DNA of 64,000 bases from Pythium myriotylum (Eukaryota; Oomycota; Peronosporomycetes; Pythiales; Pythiaceae). The stretch is from assembly GCA_023091665.1 (NCBI GenBank), contig JALJCQ010000030.1:684501-748500 (forward strand). Reading direction: 5' to 3'. Shown piece by piece: positions 32,676-42,982 of the stretch. The position numbers and the translations under genes were made by a program. A model generated the notes under the pieces. The model was not told the origin of the DNA. It saw only the letters and a list, made by a program, of their open reading frames with translations, and did not search any database. Position 1 is the first letter of the stretch; each line of letters opens with the position of its first letter.

Positions 32676-34178
32676 ATGGGTCGCTCCCGCACGCTCGCAC
32701 TGCTGCTGCTCGTGGCGCTCGCGTCGCTCGCGCGCGCGGACGAGGTCCAGAGCCCGAGCCACGCGCTGCGCCGTGAAGAGGCTCCGGCTCAGGAGCCCGT
32801 CGCGCTGAGCGAGCCGCTGCCCGTGCTCGCGCTCGACGAGGCGTCCAGCGCCGCGAACGAGACTGCGCCCGCTGCTGTCCCGACGCCGACCCACCACACG
32901 GCGGCGCCGGCGCCCGAGCCGAGCTACCACCCGGTGTTTGGACTCATCTTCGCGGCGCTCGCGCTCTGTGTGACCAGCAACGTCAAGGACCAGAATGGCA
33001 TCGTCTCGACCGCCTCAAACGCCGGTATCCTCACGACCATCTACACGCTCGTGCTCAACCTCGACCTCCAGGCTGCCGTGGCGCTCTCGGCCGTGACGCT
33101 GACCGGACGAAGCTTGGCGGTCTTTGTCGACAACATTCGGGATAGCGCGCGCGACACCGCGGCGAGCCCGTTAATTGACTGGGATCTTCTCTTGGTGGTC
33201 GAGCCTTCGCTTCTGAGTACGTACCACCTCGTCACCACGATGACCTTTCTGTTCGATGCTGACTTTGTTGTCTGAATTATTCCGTAGTTGGCGTCTTGCT
33301 CGGTATCTTCCTGCGTAATGTTGCGTTGCCCGGATGGCTCGTGTCGACTATTCTTGCGACGGCACTGCTCGTTTGCGGTTCGCTCTTGCTCCAGGCGTCT
33401 CACCGCCGAACGGAGGAGACGCCGGCCCCGGAAGTGAGCATCAACGAAGAGAGCTCGCTTATCGACCCGACCAACCCCACCAAGCGACCGGCCACGGGAC
33501 CTGCCCCTCCATTCAGCGTTGCTATCCAGACCACGCCGTTGAGCAAGCTCGGTGTGCTTGTGGGTGTTGTGTTTGCCATCGCCGTCCTCCAGGCGGCTCT
33601 CGTGGTCGCTGTGCCGCTCGTGCTGCTTGGTTACTTGGCGTACAAGGCGTACAAGGCGGGCTTCGACTCGTTCGAACGCCAGCAGTTGCCACGTGCTGCC
33701 CCGACGCAGGGTGAGCTCAAGTGGACTATCCGCATTGTTCGAACGATGCCGGTTGTCGCCGTCCTCGCTGGTACCGCCACGGGCACCTTCGGCTTCGGCA
33801 GCGAACTGATCTTCGTCCCGTTTCTCATCAGCGCCGGTCTTGACGGTGCCATCGCAAACGCTACGGGTGCCACTATTGTGCTTCTCTCCAGCCTTCGTGA
33901 GTATTTGCGTCTGCTGTACTTGTGTCGCTCATCGAACTGACATGTTGTTTGTTCTTGTAGTTGTGGCTCTTGAGTGTGTTGTGCTCGGCAGTGTCGGCTT
34001 CACGGTCTGGCTGCTTGCGATGATTCTGGGCTTTGTGGCCAAGGAGTACAGCCACTTGGCTCTTGAGCGTGCCCTCTCGGGAAGTGCCGAGGCCTTCCGC
34101 AAGCCGTCCTTCCTGGCGTTCTCGTTCGCCTGCATCACGCTTCTTGCTGGCGTCGCGTTGGCCATTGCGAGCACGTAA
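32676..34178 (+). CDS. TauE/SafE-family membrane transporter (putative sulfite/anion exporter)
   Basis: Exons 32676-33216, 33288-33896 and 33961-34178 give 455 aa. A signal peptide (RTLALLLLVALASLARA) is followed by a Pro/Ala-rich extracellular stretch of about 70 residues, then about eight membrane segments. The two TauE half-repeats are recognisable: NGIVSTASNAGILTTIYTLV with SAVTLTGRSLAVFVDNI, and GTATGTFGFGSELIFVPFL with ANATGATIVLLSSL. A hydrophilic loop of about 60 residues lies between them. Eukaryotic members resemble plant TauE proteins; the substrate is unknown. The start was chosen for the signal peptide. Confidence 0.88.
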
Positions 34179-34409
34179 TCCTCGGTTCAGAGTGGTCTCT
34201 TGCGGTCTTCAATCCGACTCGCTACTCAATGAACTACTACGTAGTACACAAAGGGAATTATGAAACTTGTTCGGACAAATCCGAAGGTTCTGAATGTGAA
34301 TACATGTAAAACACACGGACACAGCTTTGGCAGTGTGAAGACATGTCAACACGAAGCAAGGCGATTCTATTCCGTCGCTTCGATAGATTTCTATGTCCAC
34401 CAAGCCAAT

Positions 34410-34871
34410 CTAGCCCGTGGTTTCTGTGAGCTTCTTGACCATCATACAGTGCTGCACGCCTTCCTCCAAGTACACCTCTCCCGTGAGGTACTCATACCCG
34501 CACTTTTCATAGAACACGCGCTTGTCGTACTGCGACGAGAGCATGAACGTATCGCACTCGTGGGCGAGCTTGTCCTCCACGCCCTTCATGAGCGCGACGC
34601 CGTAGCTCTTGCCGCGGCACTCCTTGAGCACAGCCACACGGCCGACCTTGGCCTTGCGCTCGTCCGGCGTCAGCAGACAGCGCGCTGTCGCGACGTACTT
34701 GTCCTGCTCGATATCTTTGCCGAGGAAATGGCGCGTCGTGGGCAAGTCGTCCTTGTCGCAGATCTCGATGGACGGGTCGTAACCTTGTTCGGTGACGAAG
34801 ACCTGGTAGCGGATGGCCTTGCAGATCGCGACTTGCTCGGGCGTCGTCGCGAGCGTCACTTGCAGCGTCAT
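34410..34871 (-). CDS. GNAT-family N-acetyltransferase (copy 1)
   Basis: Intronless, 153 aa, full length for a minimal GNAT fold. Motif A is KVGRVAVLKECRGKSYGVALM, with the acetyl-CoA pyrophosphate loop (R/Q-x-x-G-x-G/A type); motif B is FYEKCGYEYLTGEVYLEEGVQH. Opening residues ICKAIRYQVFVTEQGYDP and HFLGKD match the ElaA/YjcF-like subgroup. The acceptor substrate cannot be predicted. A close paralogue lies at 51922-52374 (copy 2), and the two bracket the duplicate-rich block of this window. Confidence 0.92.
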   Translation of the reverse strand: MTLQVTLATTPEQVAICKAIRYQVFVTEQGYDPSIEICDKDDLPTTRHFLGKDIEQDKYVATARCLLTPDERKAKVGRVAVLKECRGKSYGVALMKGVEDKLAHECDTFMLSSQYDKRVFYEKCGYEYLTGEVYLEEGVQHCMMVKKLTETTG

Positions 34872-35478
34872 GAGGGAGAAAGGGCGGCGTCGAGTGCGTC
34901 ACGTGAGTCGGCGAATGAGCCGCGAGGAGGTGTGGTGGCCATCGACGACGAGAAGATCGGCCATCCGATCAGGAGGTTGGGAAGGCCATTCCAGCTGATT
35001 AGTTCTCGAACGAAAATGAACTAACTAGCTTAGTTTGTCTCTCATGGAAAAAATGTGAAACCCATGGTTGGACGAGTTCGTTAATTGGATAAAATGGTAT
35101 CTTTAGAGAATGTACTGATTTAGATGGTTCTAGACCATGGCTACACGGTCGCAAGGGTCCATTGACTTGCCGAACGTGATAAAGTAGCTAGTCAAACCAG
35201 CCGTATACGGTTTCACAGTTAACTGACCAGACAAAGACGAGAGTCTTCGCAGCAGATCCTGTCGCTGCACACTTGATACGCACCATCCCCTCCTCCTCCC
35301 CCGGGGTGAAAGTGTGCCTCGAGTTGCTTTTGACTCGCTGCAGGGCCCGCCGGTCGGTCGACTGTGTGTCGGGGGGGGAGCTGCAACAGTGTATGGGACA
35401 CGACCGCCAGCGCCGCTTTGAACACGGAATCAGGGACTGCTGCTGCCCCAAGTGGCTCCGCGACATTACGCGTCGAGG
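34872..35478. other. Divergent intergenic region, GNAT 1/cyclase 1
   Basis: About 600 bp without a supported gene. The middle (35030-35130) is AT-rich and includes AATTGGATAAAATGG near 35090. It probably contains both promoters. Confidence 0.4.
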
Positions 35479-37396
35479 ATGGTCGTGCTCGTCTACTCGA
35501 TGCTCGCCACCGTCATGACTTTCCTCTCGGCGGCCGCGTCGGGTATCATCGTGATCAAACTGCGACACCACTGGGAGCTCTCGGTCTCGAGCGTGCGGTG
35601 GCTCTTCTATATGTTCTTCATCTCGCTCTGTTTGTGGGCGACGCTCCGATGCGCCTTCTTCCTTTGGATGCTGAGTGCAGGTACCGGTCGCCAGGTCGAT
35701 CCACACTTGGAGAAGGTGCTCAAGACAACCAAGCAGCTCGACTCAATCGCCATTCACTCCATCCCCCTATCGAACTTGGCGCACAACATGTACCTCGCGC
35801 CGCTCATCGTGGCCGGGGACATCGCGCTGCTCGCCGTAGCGCTGTGGATGATCGCGTTGACCTACGAGCTCGGAAAGATCGCAATCATGTCGATGGACCG
35901 GGGACCACAGCTGGAAGCCAAAAGAATACGAATGTACCAGTGGGTCATTGGCTCGCTCATTTTCGCTTTTGGCCTCGCGGAGTTCGTTGTCATCTTTCGT
36001 GTCGGCGGATACACCAAAGCGACCCACACGTTTCTGCTCACCAACCTTGCCGTCCACATTTTTGGACTGCTATTCATGAATGGTACGCTCACGTTTCTCA
36101 AGTATCGAGGCCGCAAGTACGAGGCAATGCATGGCGTCATCATGCCGTCACCCGTGTACGAGAGACTCAAGCGTATCGTGTGAGTGGGTATCTTCGGTTT
36201 TGTCCTATTTTCTCGACTCTCACGTGACTTGATTGTAACGCCATACTAGAATCGTGTACGGGGTTTTCGCATCCCAGTACCACGTCTCATCTGTAATCTT
36301 CAGTGTATCCGGTGCACGAGGACGCTTCATGCTGGCTTTCATGGGCGTTAGTATGGTTGCCTTCACTTGCACAGGACTGGCTTTGTCGATCATCACAGGT
36401 TGCAGCCAAGCTTGTGTTCTTCAAGCATGTCAATCGTGTGTACCCGAGGATTTGGAAGCTCAGTTCATGCAGCACAAGCTCGGTGTCACAACTTTCGTCA
36501 AAGTACCAATGGGGCCTCCAGATCGGAATCCCGTTTTTGTCTTCACGGATATTGAATCCTCCAGTGCACTTTGGGCATTGTCCGAGGACGGCACAATGGA
36601 CCAGGCCACCAATATTCATGACGACATCATGCGCTCATCGTTGCCTCGCCACAACGGCTACGAGATCACCACCTGCGGCGACTCTTTTCAACTCGCGTTT
36701 CGGACAATTAAAGACGCTGTCTCGTTTTGCGTTGATGTTCAGCTCCAGCTGCTTGTGGCACCCTGGCCAAAGGGACTCCATGGGATGGTTCCTGCAACGA
36801 AAAAGCAACGTAGCGGTCACCGTCTTGTTTTCCATGGTCTACGCGTGCGCATGGGTATTCATGACTGCGTCGAGGCTGACGGTCCATTAGTGTGCGCTCG
36901 ACATGCCATAACGGGTAATATGACATATACAGGAGCATCCGAGGCGATCGCCGAGGAGGTCAGTGAGCTCGGTTACGGCGGTCAGATCCTTGTTACCCAG
37001 AGAGTGGCTGCGTGGGTTCGGGCGAACGAAAGGGAATTGAACGTGGATATGAAAGTCGAACGGATGGGGAACTATCGCATGGAAATGCTGAAATGTGACT
37101 ATGACATCTACCAGATTCTCCCGGCCATCCTCGCGGGGCGTCAGAAGTATTGGCCTCTTCTGAATTTGTCGAAGCCACTCAGGAGACCAAGTTCGTTTAC
37201 AAGGCCGCTTTCCAGACCTCAATCTGCAGGCCAGCTTTCTCGTCCTCGCTCTTTCCCTGAGATGATTCCGCCACCACCGACGCCAGTGAACACGCCAACT
37301 CACGACGATGATGAGGATGAACTCCGATATTCGCTAGGAACGATCCCAGAGTCACCCTCGGGGTCAGACTACTTTGTCCCATTGAAGTCAGCATGA
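35479..37396 (+). CDS. Multi-pass membrane protein with class III nucleotide-cyclase domain (copy 1)
   Basis: Exons 35479-36179 and 36250-37396 give 615 aa. The start MVVLVYSML is shared with the inverted paralogue. About seven or more membrane segments span residues 1-315. A cyclase homology domain follows at about 355-525: NPVFVFTDIESSSALWALS carries the first metal Asp, and YEITTCGDSFQLAF the second. The usual purine-selecting Lys before TxGD is Thr. In the segment YTGASEAIAEEVSELGYGGQ, the Asn and Arg normally placed after the YxG to stabilise the transition state are not seen. The protein may therefore be a poor or inactive cyclase. The Pro/Ser-rich tail is probably cytoplasmic. It is tail to tail with copy 2, 148 bp between stops. 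Confidence 0.85.
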
Positions 37397-37544
37397 TAGT
37401 CCGAGCTTCTCTCGAGAGAAAACTTGTAAGATAGAACCATGTAGCACCGTTGAAGTGGACGCGAACAATGAGCTTCGTGGACTCAATGAGAGAAATTCTT
37501 TAATAATACGAAATACATTACTTCTGGTTGTGAAAGTGTATTTT

Positions 37545-39469
37545 CTACAATGATGAGGGAAGCGCCACGTAATCTGTGTTGGACATCGGAGACTCGGGAA
37601 TCGTTCCAAGAGAGAATCTCCACTTTCGATTGTCGTCATCGATGTGTGTGGGAGAGTTGAGCGGGGTCGGTGGAGGTGGGCCAAGTTCTGGACATGACCT
37701 CGGTCGAGCGAGTTGTCCACCCGAACGCGGTCGCGAAAGCGGTCGAGTGAAGGAATTCGAAGAACGAGCTGCAGAAGTCAGACATAGCTTTGGCCAGTAT
37801 TTGCGGCGCCCTACAAGTATGGCTGGTACGATCTGGTAGATGTCGTAGTCACAGTTCAGCAATTCCATGCGATAATTGCCCAAACGCTCGACCTTGAGAT
37901 CCGCATCCAGCTCCTTCTCGTTCTCACGAACCCATGAGGCTATACGCTGAGTCACCAAGATCTGTCCGCCGTGGCCGAGATCGCTCACTTCTCCGGCTAT
38001 CGTCTCCGATGCCCCAGTGTATGTCATGTTGCCTGTAATCGCATGTCGAGCACACACCAAAGCTCCATCTGCCTCAACGGAGTCGTGGATCCCCATTCGA
38101 ACTCGCAGCCCACTGAAGATCAAACGATGGCCGCTACGCTGTTTCTTCGTCGCCGGGACCAGATCGTGAAGCTCTTTTGGCCATGGGGCCACGAGAAGTT
38201 GGAGCTGAACATCTACACAAAAAGATACAGCGTCTTTGATCGTTGAAAATGCGAGCTGGAATGAATCGCCGCATGTGGTGATCTCGTAGCCGTTATGGCG
38301 AGGCAGAGATGAGCGCATGATGTCGTCGTGAATATCGGTGGCCTGATCCATCGTTCCGTCTTCCGATAATGCCCACAGCGCGCTGGAACCTTCGATGTCT
38401 GTGTACACGAATACTGGGTTCTCCTCTGGGGGGCCGAGCGGCACCTGGACACTAGTGAGAATCCCGAGTTTATGTTGCATGAACTGCGCCTCTAGGTCTT
38501 CTGGTATACACGACCCGCAAGCCTGAATGACGCAGGCTTGGCTGCAACCCGTGATGATAGACAAAGCGAGTCCAACGGCTGTGAAAGTCACTAAACTCGC
38601 GCCCATAAGAGGCAAGATGTAGTGACCTTGAGTTCCGGCCGCGCTGAGTGCAAGTGAAGATATGTGGTACGTCGATGCGAAAAGGCCGTAGACAACTCTA
38701 CTCAGCCACAAAAAAGGCACGTCAGTGGGTTTCCACATTGGTGTAGGAGGAACGGAAGTAGAACGCACACAATACGCTTGAGTCTCTGGTACACAGGTGA
38801 CGGTACGAATACGCCGTGCATCGCTTCATATTTTCTCCCTCTGAACTTGAGAAAAGTCAGCGTGCAGCTCATGAAGACCAGTCCGCAAATGTGGATGGCG
38901 AGATTCGCGAGCAGAAACGTGTGTGTCTCCTTTGTGTAGCCTCCGACCCAGATGATGATTGAGAACTCGATCAGACCATAGACAGCGATGAGCACGCCTA
39001 GGAGCCACTTGTAAAGGTGTATTCGCTTCGCTTCCAGCTCTGGTCCACGGTCCATCGACATGATCGCGATTTTTCCGAGTTCGTACGTCAGCGCGATCAT
39101 CCAGATCGCTACTCCAAACAGCGCAACGTCACCGGCCACGATCAGCAACCCCAGGGGCAAGTTGTGAGCCAGATTCGACCGCGGAATCGAATGGACAGCG
39201 ATGGCGTCGAGCTGCTTGGTCGTCTTGAGCACCTTCTCGACCACGGGGTCCACTTGACGGCCGTCACCCACGTGTAGCATCCACAGGAAGAACGCGCAGC
39301 GCAAGGTCGCCCACGCGCACAGCGACACAAAGAACATGTAGAAGAGCCAACGTACGCTGGAGATATTGAGCTCCCAGTGGCGCCGCAGCTTGGCGATGAT
39401 GACTCCCGAGGACGTGGCGGAGAGACACGTCATGACGGTGGCGAGCGTCGAGAGGACGAGCACGACCAT
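37545..39469 (-). CDS. Multi-pass membrane protein with class III nucleotide-cyclase domain (copy 2)
   Basis: Exons 38769-39469 and 37545-38697 give 617 aa. It is similar to copy 1 throughout, with the intron at the same site and phase (between KRIV and VYG). The cyclase-type domain keeps NPVFVYTDIEGSSALWALS and YEITTCGDSFQLAF. The motif YTGASETIAGEVSDLGHGGQ again lacks the catalytic Asn/Arg. An in-frame upstream extension to 39787 is open, but the ATG at 39469 matches copy 1. The C-terminal Pro-rich tail and the ending LGTIPESP are also conserved. Sequence divergence is greater in the N-terminal membrane part and at synonymous sites, so this duplication is older than the dioxygenase inverted repeat. 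Confidence 0.85.
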
Positions 39470-40111
39470 TGCGCCGTGAGGAGGAGACCGACTCGGTTTG
39501 CGCGAGGCGAGCAAGTGGCTCAACGGCGGTGGCTGGATTGTCCCACTCGACGCCCAGAGGCGCTGCGGTCGACATGCTCGTACATACTGGTCGGACCCAT
39601 AACACAGAAGCCTCGAACGAGAGAGGGACCATTCGAAAACGTTCGGTGAGCTCTCCACAGTGTAAACGTGATGACCTCTGAAATTTGATAATGCGGACGC
39701 GAGGAGTGGGAATTTCCTGGGATAATCGAGCTTTTGCAGAGGATGGAATACCTCTATGACTGAATGTGCACGCGGAGGTGATGCCATTCGGCGGTTGAGG
39801 TCGGATCGTCACTTCAACGAAATGACTCGCCGCGGACGCAAGAAGCACGTGTTCTCGCCTTCGTTTGCTTCCACATGCATCTACTTTCCTCAGCTCGAGT
39901 CCCACTCTGCACGACCGAACAACGATATGTTTCGACGAGTCTGCGTTATTATTGAGTACGGTTGGAAGAGAGACAACGACATTTAACGTGGAAAGTAGTG
40001 TACACAATTTCGCGTGGATTTTTTCTAAAGCGCTCAGCAGATCAGAGAAGGATTGGACCCATCAACAGATCACGATGAAGCAACCTAGCGGTCAACTAGG
40101 AGAGAGCTTCA
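39470..40111. other. Intergenic region, cyclase 2/dioxygenase A
   Basis: About 640 bp with no supported gene. It holds the cyclase 2 promoter and the 3' flank of dioxygenase A. Open frames present are short and show no motifs. Confidence 0.4.
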
Positions 40112-41437
40112 CTAACAAGCCGACGACGGGGACGGCGTGGCGGTCGAAGCCGGTGGAGTGCTCGTAGTCGTCAATGGAGTGCTCGTAGTCGTCGACGGTG
40201 TGATGGTCGGGGTCGAGCCAGCCTCGCCGCCCACGGTGGAGCCAGCAGCCATACCAGCGGTCGAGCTCGCGTTAGGTGGCGAGCCGCCCATCGAGCCACC
40301 GAAGCCATCTGGAGGAGCACCGCCCATCGACCCGCTCGGTCGCGAACCGCCGCCCTTGCCGCCACCCGTCGAGGTCGAGGTGCTGGCCACACCACCCTCC
40401 GCCGTCAGCGTCGCGGCCGCACTCACACTCTTGACGGCCGTGGCGTCCACGCCGATGGAGATCCACGCGAAGATGCCGTCCTCGACCGAGTCGCCAACGT
40501 AGACGTACTCCATGATCGGATCGAAGCCACTGGCGGCCTCCTGCGCTAAGATGGAGTCGTCCGAGTTGGCCGTGATGGCTTGCTTGTTGGTGACATAGTG
40601 CGTGGTGGCCTCGACGGCCGAGATGAGGTCCTGGTCGAAGAAGATCTGTCCGACGCTGGCGACCTTGCCGCCGGAGTAGGTGTTGTTGGCGAGCACCTGT
40701 CCGTTCTGGGAGCCGAGCACGTGGATGTGGGTGGCGCGGCTGGTGTAGTGTCCCGGGAACTTGGTCGTGAACTGAGCGATGCCGTCGCTGTCGGTGGGTG
40801 TGAGTCCGCGCAAGAAGGTGGCGTTGATGTTGGTGAGGTCGGAGGTGTCTCCGTTGCCGCTGGCGACGACGCCGGCGTAGACACCGGTGGAGTTGCAGTG
40901 CCAGAAGTCGAGGTAGATGTTGGGCAAGGGCTCGCACGTGTTGATGTCGACGATCTGGAGCTCGGCGTAGAGGTCGATGCCGGGCTGCGTCTCGCGGATG
41001 TCGTTGCGGATGAGCTCGCCGGCGACGTAGTACGGTCCCTGGGTCACCTCTGGCTCGAGCACGCACTTGGGCGTGGAGCCGAAGAGCGTGGTGGTGTCGG
41101 CGTCTTTGAAGGAGGTGATGCCGGTGAGGCTGGACTTGTGGCTCGTGGCGAGCACGTCGGCGGCGGCGTTGGCGTTGAGTTGGCGCAGCTGTCGGAGCTT
41201 GTGTTCTCGGCGCTGCGCGAGGCGCTGCTGGAGCTCGCGCGCGTGGGCCGAGTGCTCGCAGGCCTTGAGCGATCGGTGGGCGTTGTGTTTGAAGAGATGG
41301 CTGTTGGCGGTCTCGAGCAGCGATCGCTCGTGGTGTGGCTGTCCCGGGTGTGCGTGGACGATGGTGTTGGTGGTGGTGGTGGCGATGGCGGCGGAGGTGA
41401 TGGCGATGGCCGCGAGGGTGGAGGTGATCTGGACCAT
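40112..41437 (-). CDS. Secreted intradiol ring-cleavage dioxygenase-like protein (copy A)
   Basis: Intronless, 441 aa from the ATG at 41437 (MVQITSTLAAIAIT). An N-terminal signal peptide ends near TIVHAHPG. After a His/Arg-rich region, the catalytic domain starts CVLEPEVTQGPYYVAGELIR and includes YLDFWHCNSTGVYAGV and FPGHYTSRATHIHVLG. These provide the two Tyr and two His that bind Fe(III) in catechol and protocatechuate dioxygenases. The tail from about residue 345 is a low-complexity Gly/Ser/Thr/Pro stalk, probably O-glycosylated, ending PSPSSAC. Extracellular members occur in fungi and oomycetes and may attack plant phenolics; the substrate is unknown here. The gene forms the left arm of a large inverted repeat with copy B. 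Confidence 0.9.
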   Translation of the reverse strand: MVQITSTLAAIAITSAAIATTTTNTIVHAHPGQPHHERSLLETANSHLFKHNAHRSLKACEHSAHARELQQRLAQRREHKLRQLRQLNANAAADVLATSHKSSLTGITSFKDADTTTLFGSTPKCVLEPEVTQGPYYVAGELIRNDIRETQPGIDLYAELQIVDINTCEPLPNIYLDFWHCNSTGVYAGVVASGNGDTSDLTNINATFLRGLTPTDSDGIAQFTTKFPGHYTSRATHIHVLGSQNGQVLANNTYSGGKVASVGQIFFDQDLISAVEATTHYVTNKQAITANSDDSILAQEAASGFDPIMEYVYVGDSVEDGIFAWISIGVDATAVKSVSAAATLTAEGGVASTSTSTGGGKGGGSRPSGSMGGAPPDGFGGSMGGSPPNASSTAGMAAGSTVGGEAGSTPTITPSTTTSTPLTTTSTPPASTATPSPSSAC

Positions 41438-41717
41438 GTTGTGTAGGGAGTTGCTTGTTTGTTTGTTTGTTTGTGTTGTTTGGCTGGGCCTTGTTGGTTG
41501 GTGGGGCCTTGTTGGTTGGAAGGCAAGTTGCGGAGTGAGTGAGGTGGTTGGTGGGATGGATGCAGAGTACCGGAGGGTGGGAGGGAGGGACGGAAGGAGG
41601 GAGGGACCGAGGTAGGGAGGTAGGGAGGGTGGTGGTTGCCTTCGAGCGGTAGACTGACTGTGTTGGTTGATTGATGTCTGTGCTGGATGCGGAGGGATGG
41701 CACGGATCATCGACCAC
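40319..41717 (-). repeat. Left arm of ~1.4-kb inverted repeat
   Basis: Nearly identical in reverse complement to 42983-44380. It covers most of dioxygenase A, its 5' UTR and about 280 bp upstream. Only a handful of differences were noticed by eye, such as one in the CAACCACC/CAAACACC tract and CAAACACAAC/CAAGCACAAC. Identity breaks just before the C-terminal stalk at one end and about 280 bp before the ATG at the other. Confidence 0.9.
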
Positions 41718-42297
41718 CGACCAGAAGGCGCGCTTTGCGGAGAGTGCCGTGGTCCGTGGGACAGAGGTGAGTCAGCGCCATACAATGACGCATAACGTTT
41801 CGGGTGGTCCAAGGATACCGTGGTGTTGGTCGTCTGCCACCTGCTGTCGCACACATGGCCGTGACAATTCGCTCGTTGTTCCAGTACCGGTACAAAATCA
41901 GTACAGTACGTATGAAGTGTTAGTTTGTTGGCGATGGTTAGTTGTTAGTTGAGACCGTCTCACTCATGCGAGGTGAACAGGTCTGAACTCCAAGTATTCA
42001 CACATACATAGTACAGTGAGCTTTGCTGGAGGAGTCAGAAATCGGGTGGACTATCCACAGACCATGATGAGTACTCCTCTGGTGTCTCGCATGCGTCCCG
42101 CAGACAGTCTTCTTGAGACAGAACCATGAAGTCCTGCCGCCGGCTGCAGTGGTCTAGTATGTTGGCGAGTGGTGGATGGAATGGATCACCACGGTGTCCA
42201 ACGAGGTCACAGGCGAGCTGTGCCGATGTGCGACCGGCCAACCGACCGACCGACTGCCCGACCGATCTAGACACCGACCCAACCCAACCCACCCACG

Positions 42298-42331
42298 CCC
42301 CCCCCCCCCCCCCCCTCCCCCCCCCCCCCCC
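42298..42331. repeat. Poly-C tract
   Basis: A run of 18 C, one T, then 15 C. It is close to the centre of the inverted repeat. Such tracts are prone to slippage, and the reported length may be inexact. Confidence 0.9.
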
Positions 42332-42504
42332 ACCGACTGAGAGTTGCTGTTCGATGCGGCGACCAACGAAAGGAGAAAACCGCTAATCTAGTTGATCGAG
42401 AGGCAATCAACTCCAGGCTAGTGAGATACGATCGCCGCGTAAGACGCACCCACTCGGCAGTGTCTCCCGTTCGCGTCACCGTGGCCCTCATGTCTCAGTT
42501 CAGT

Positions 42505-42553
42505 CGAACTCTCGCTCTCGCTCTCTCTCGCTCTCGCTCTCTCTCTCTCTCTC
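42505..42553. repeat. CT-rich microsatellite
   Basis: Alternating CTCTCG and CTCTCT units on the plus strand. It is a simple pyrimidine repeat within the spacer. Confidence 0.85.
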
Positions 42554-42982
42554 CCAACTTCCCCCACTCCACTACAACTGAGAAGAGTCCATCGCTGATA
42601 TCGCTGATCCACCTGATCGACTTGGGCTGATCCAGGCGACCCACCACCGCTGTGTACTCATCATGTCTAGTTGACTACCCGTCACAATCTACAATCGCAA
42701 TTATTGAGTACAGAAAAGGTCTTGCCTCTTTTGGCCGCTGTACTGTACCTTGTGTTGGCGAGGGAGACGGTCTCAACTGATAATTTGAGACCGGATTACT
42801 CGGCCCTACAATTTTCTAGAACTGGATCATCGTGTCACTACTCGCCGTGCGACAACTCATGGCAAATGGATACAACCAGTGTCCACTGCTACTGTACATG
42901 CTCGGACCACCAGAAGTTCGTCACTCAGACAGCCTCGTGTCCCAACAAAGCTGCCCCTCAGTGCCGCGAATCTCCGGTACGA

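Larger units (their letters stand above)
41718..42982. other. Spacer between inverted-repeat arms
   Basis: About 1.27 kb between the heads of dioxygenases A and B. It contains a poly-C tract (42298-42331), a CT/CG microsatellite (42505-42553), a run of GACC repeats (42225-42280) and a Cys-rich open segment without a start codon (about 42815-42975). No intact gene is supported. Both divergent promoters must lie here or inside the arms. Confidence 0.6.

Noticed and set aside
40580..41446. Plus-strand Gly/Val-rich frame in dioxygenase A, repeated in copies B and C
   Set aside because: It is the antisense of the dioxygenase; its conservation only reflects duplication.
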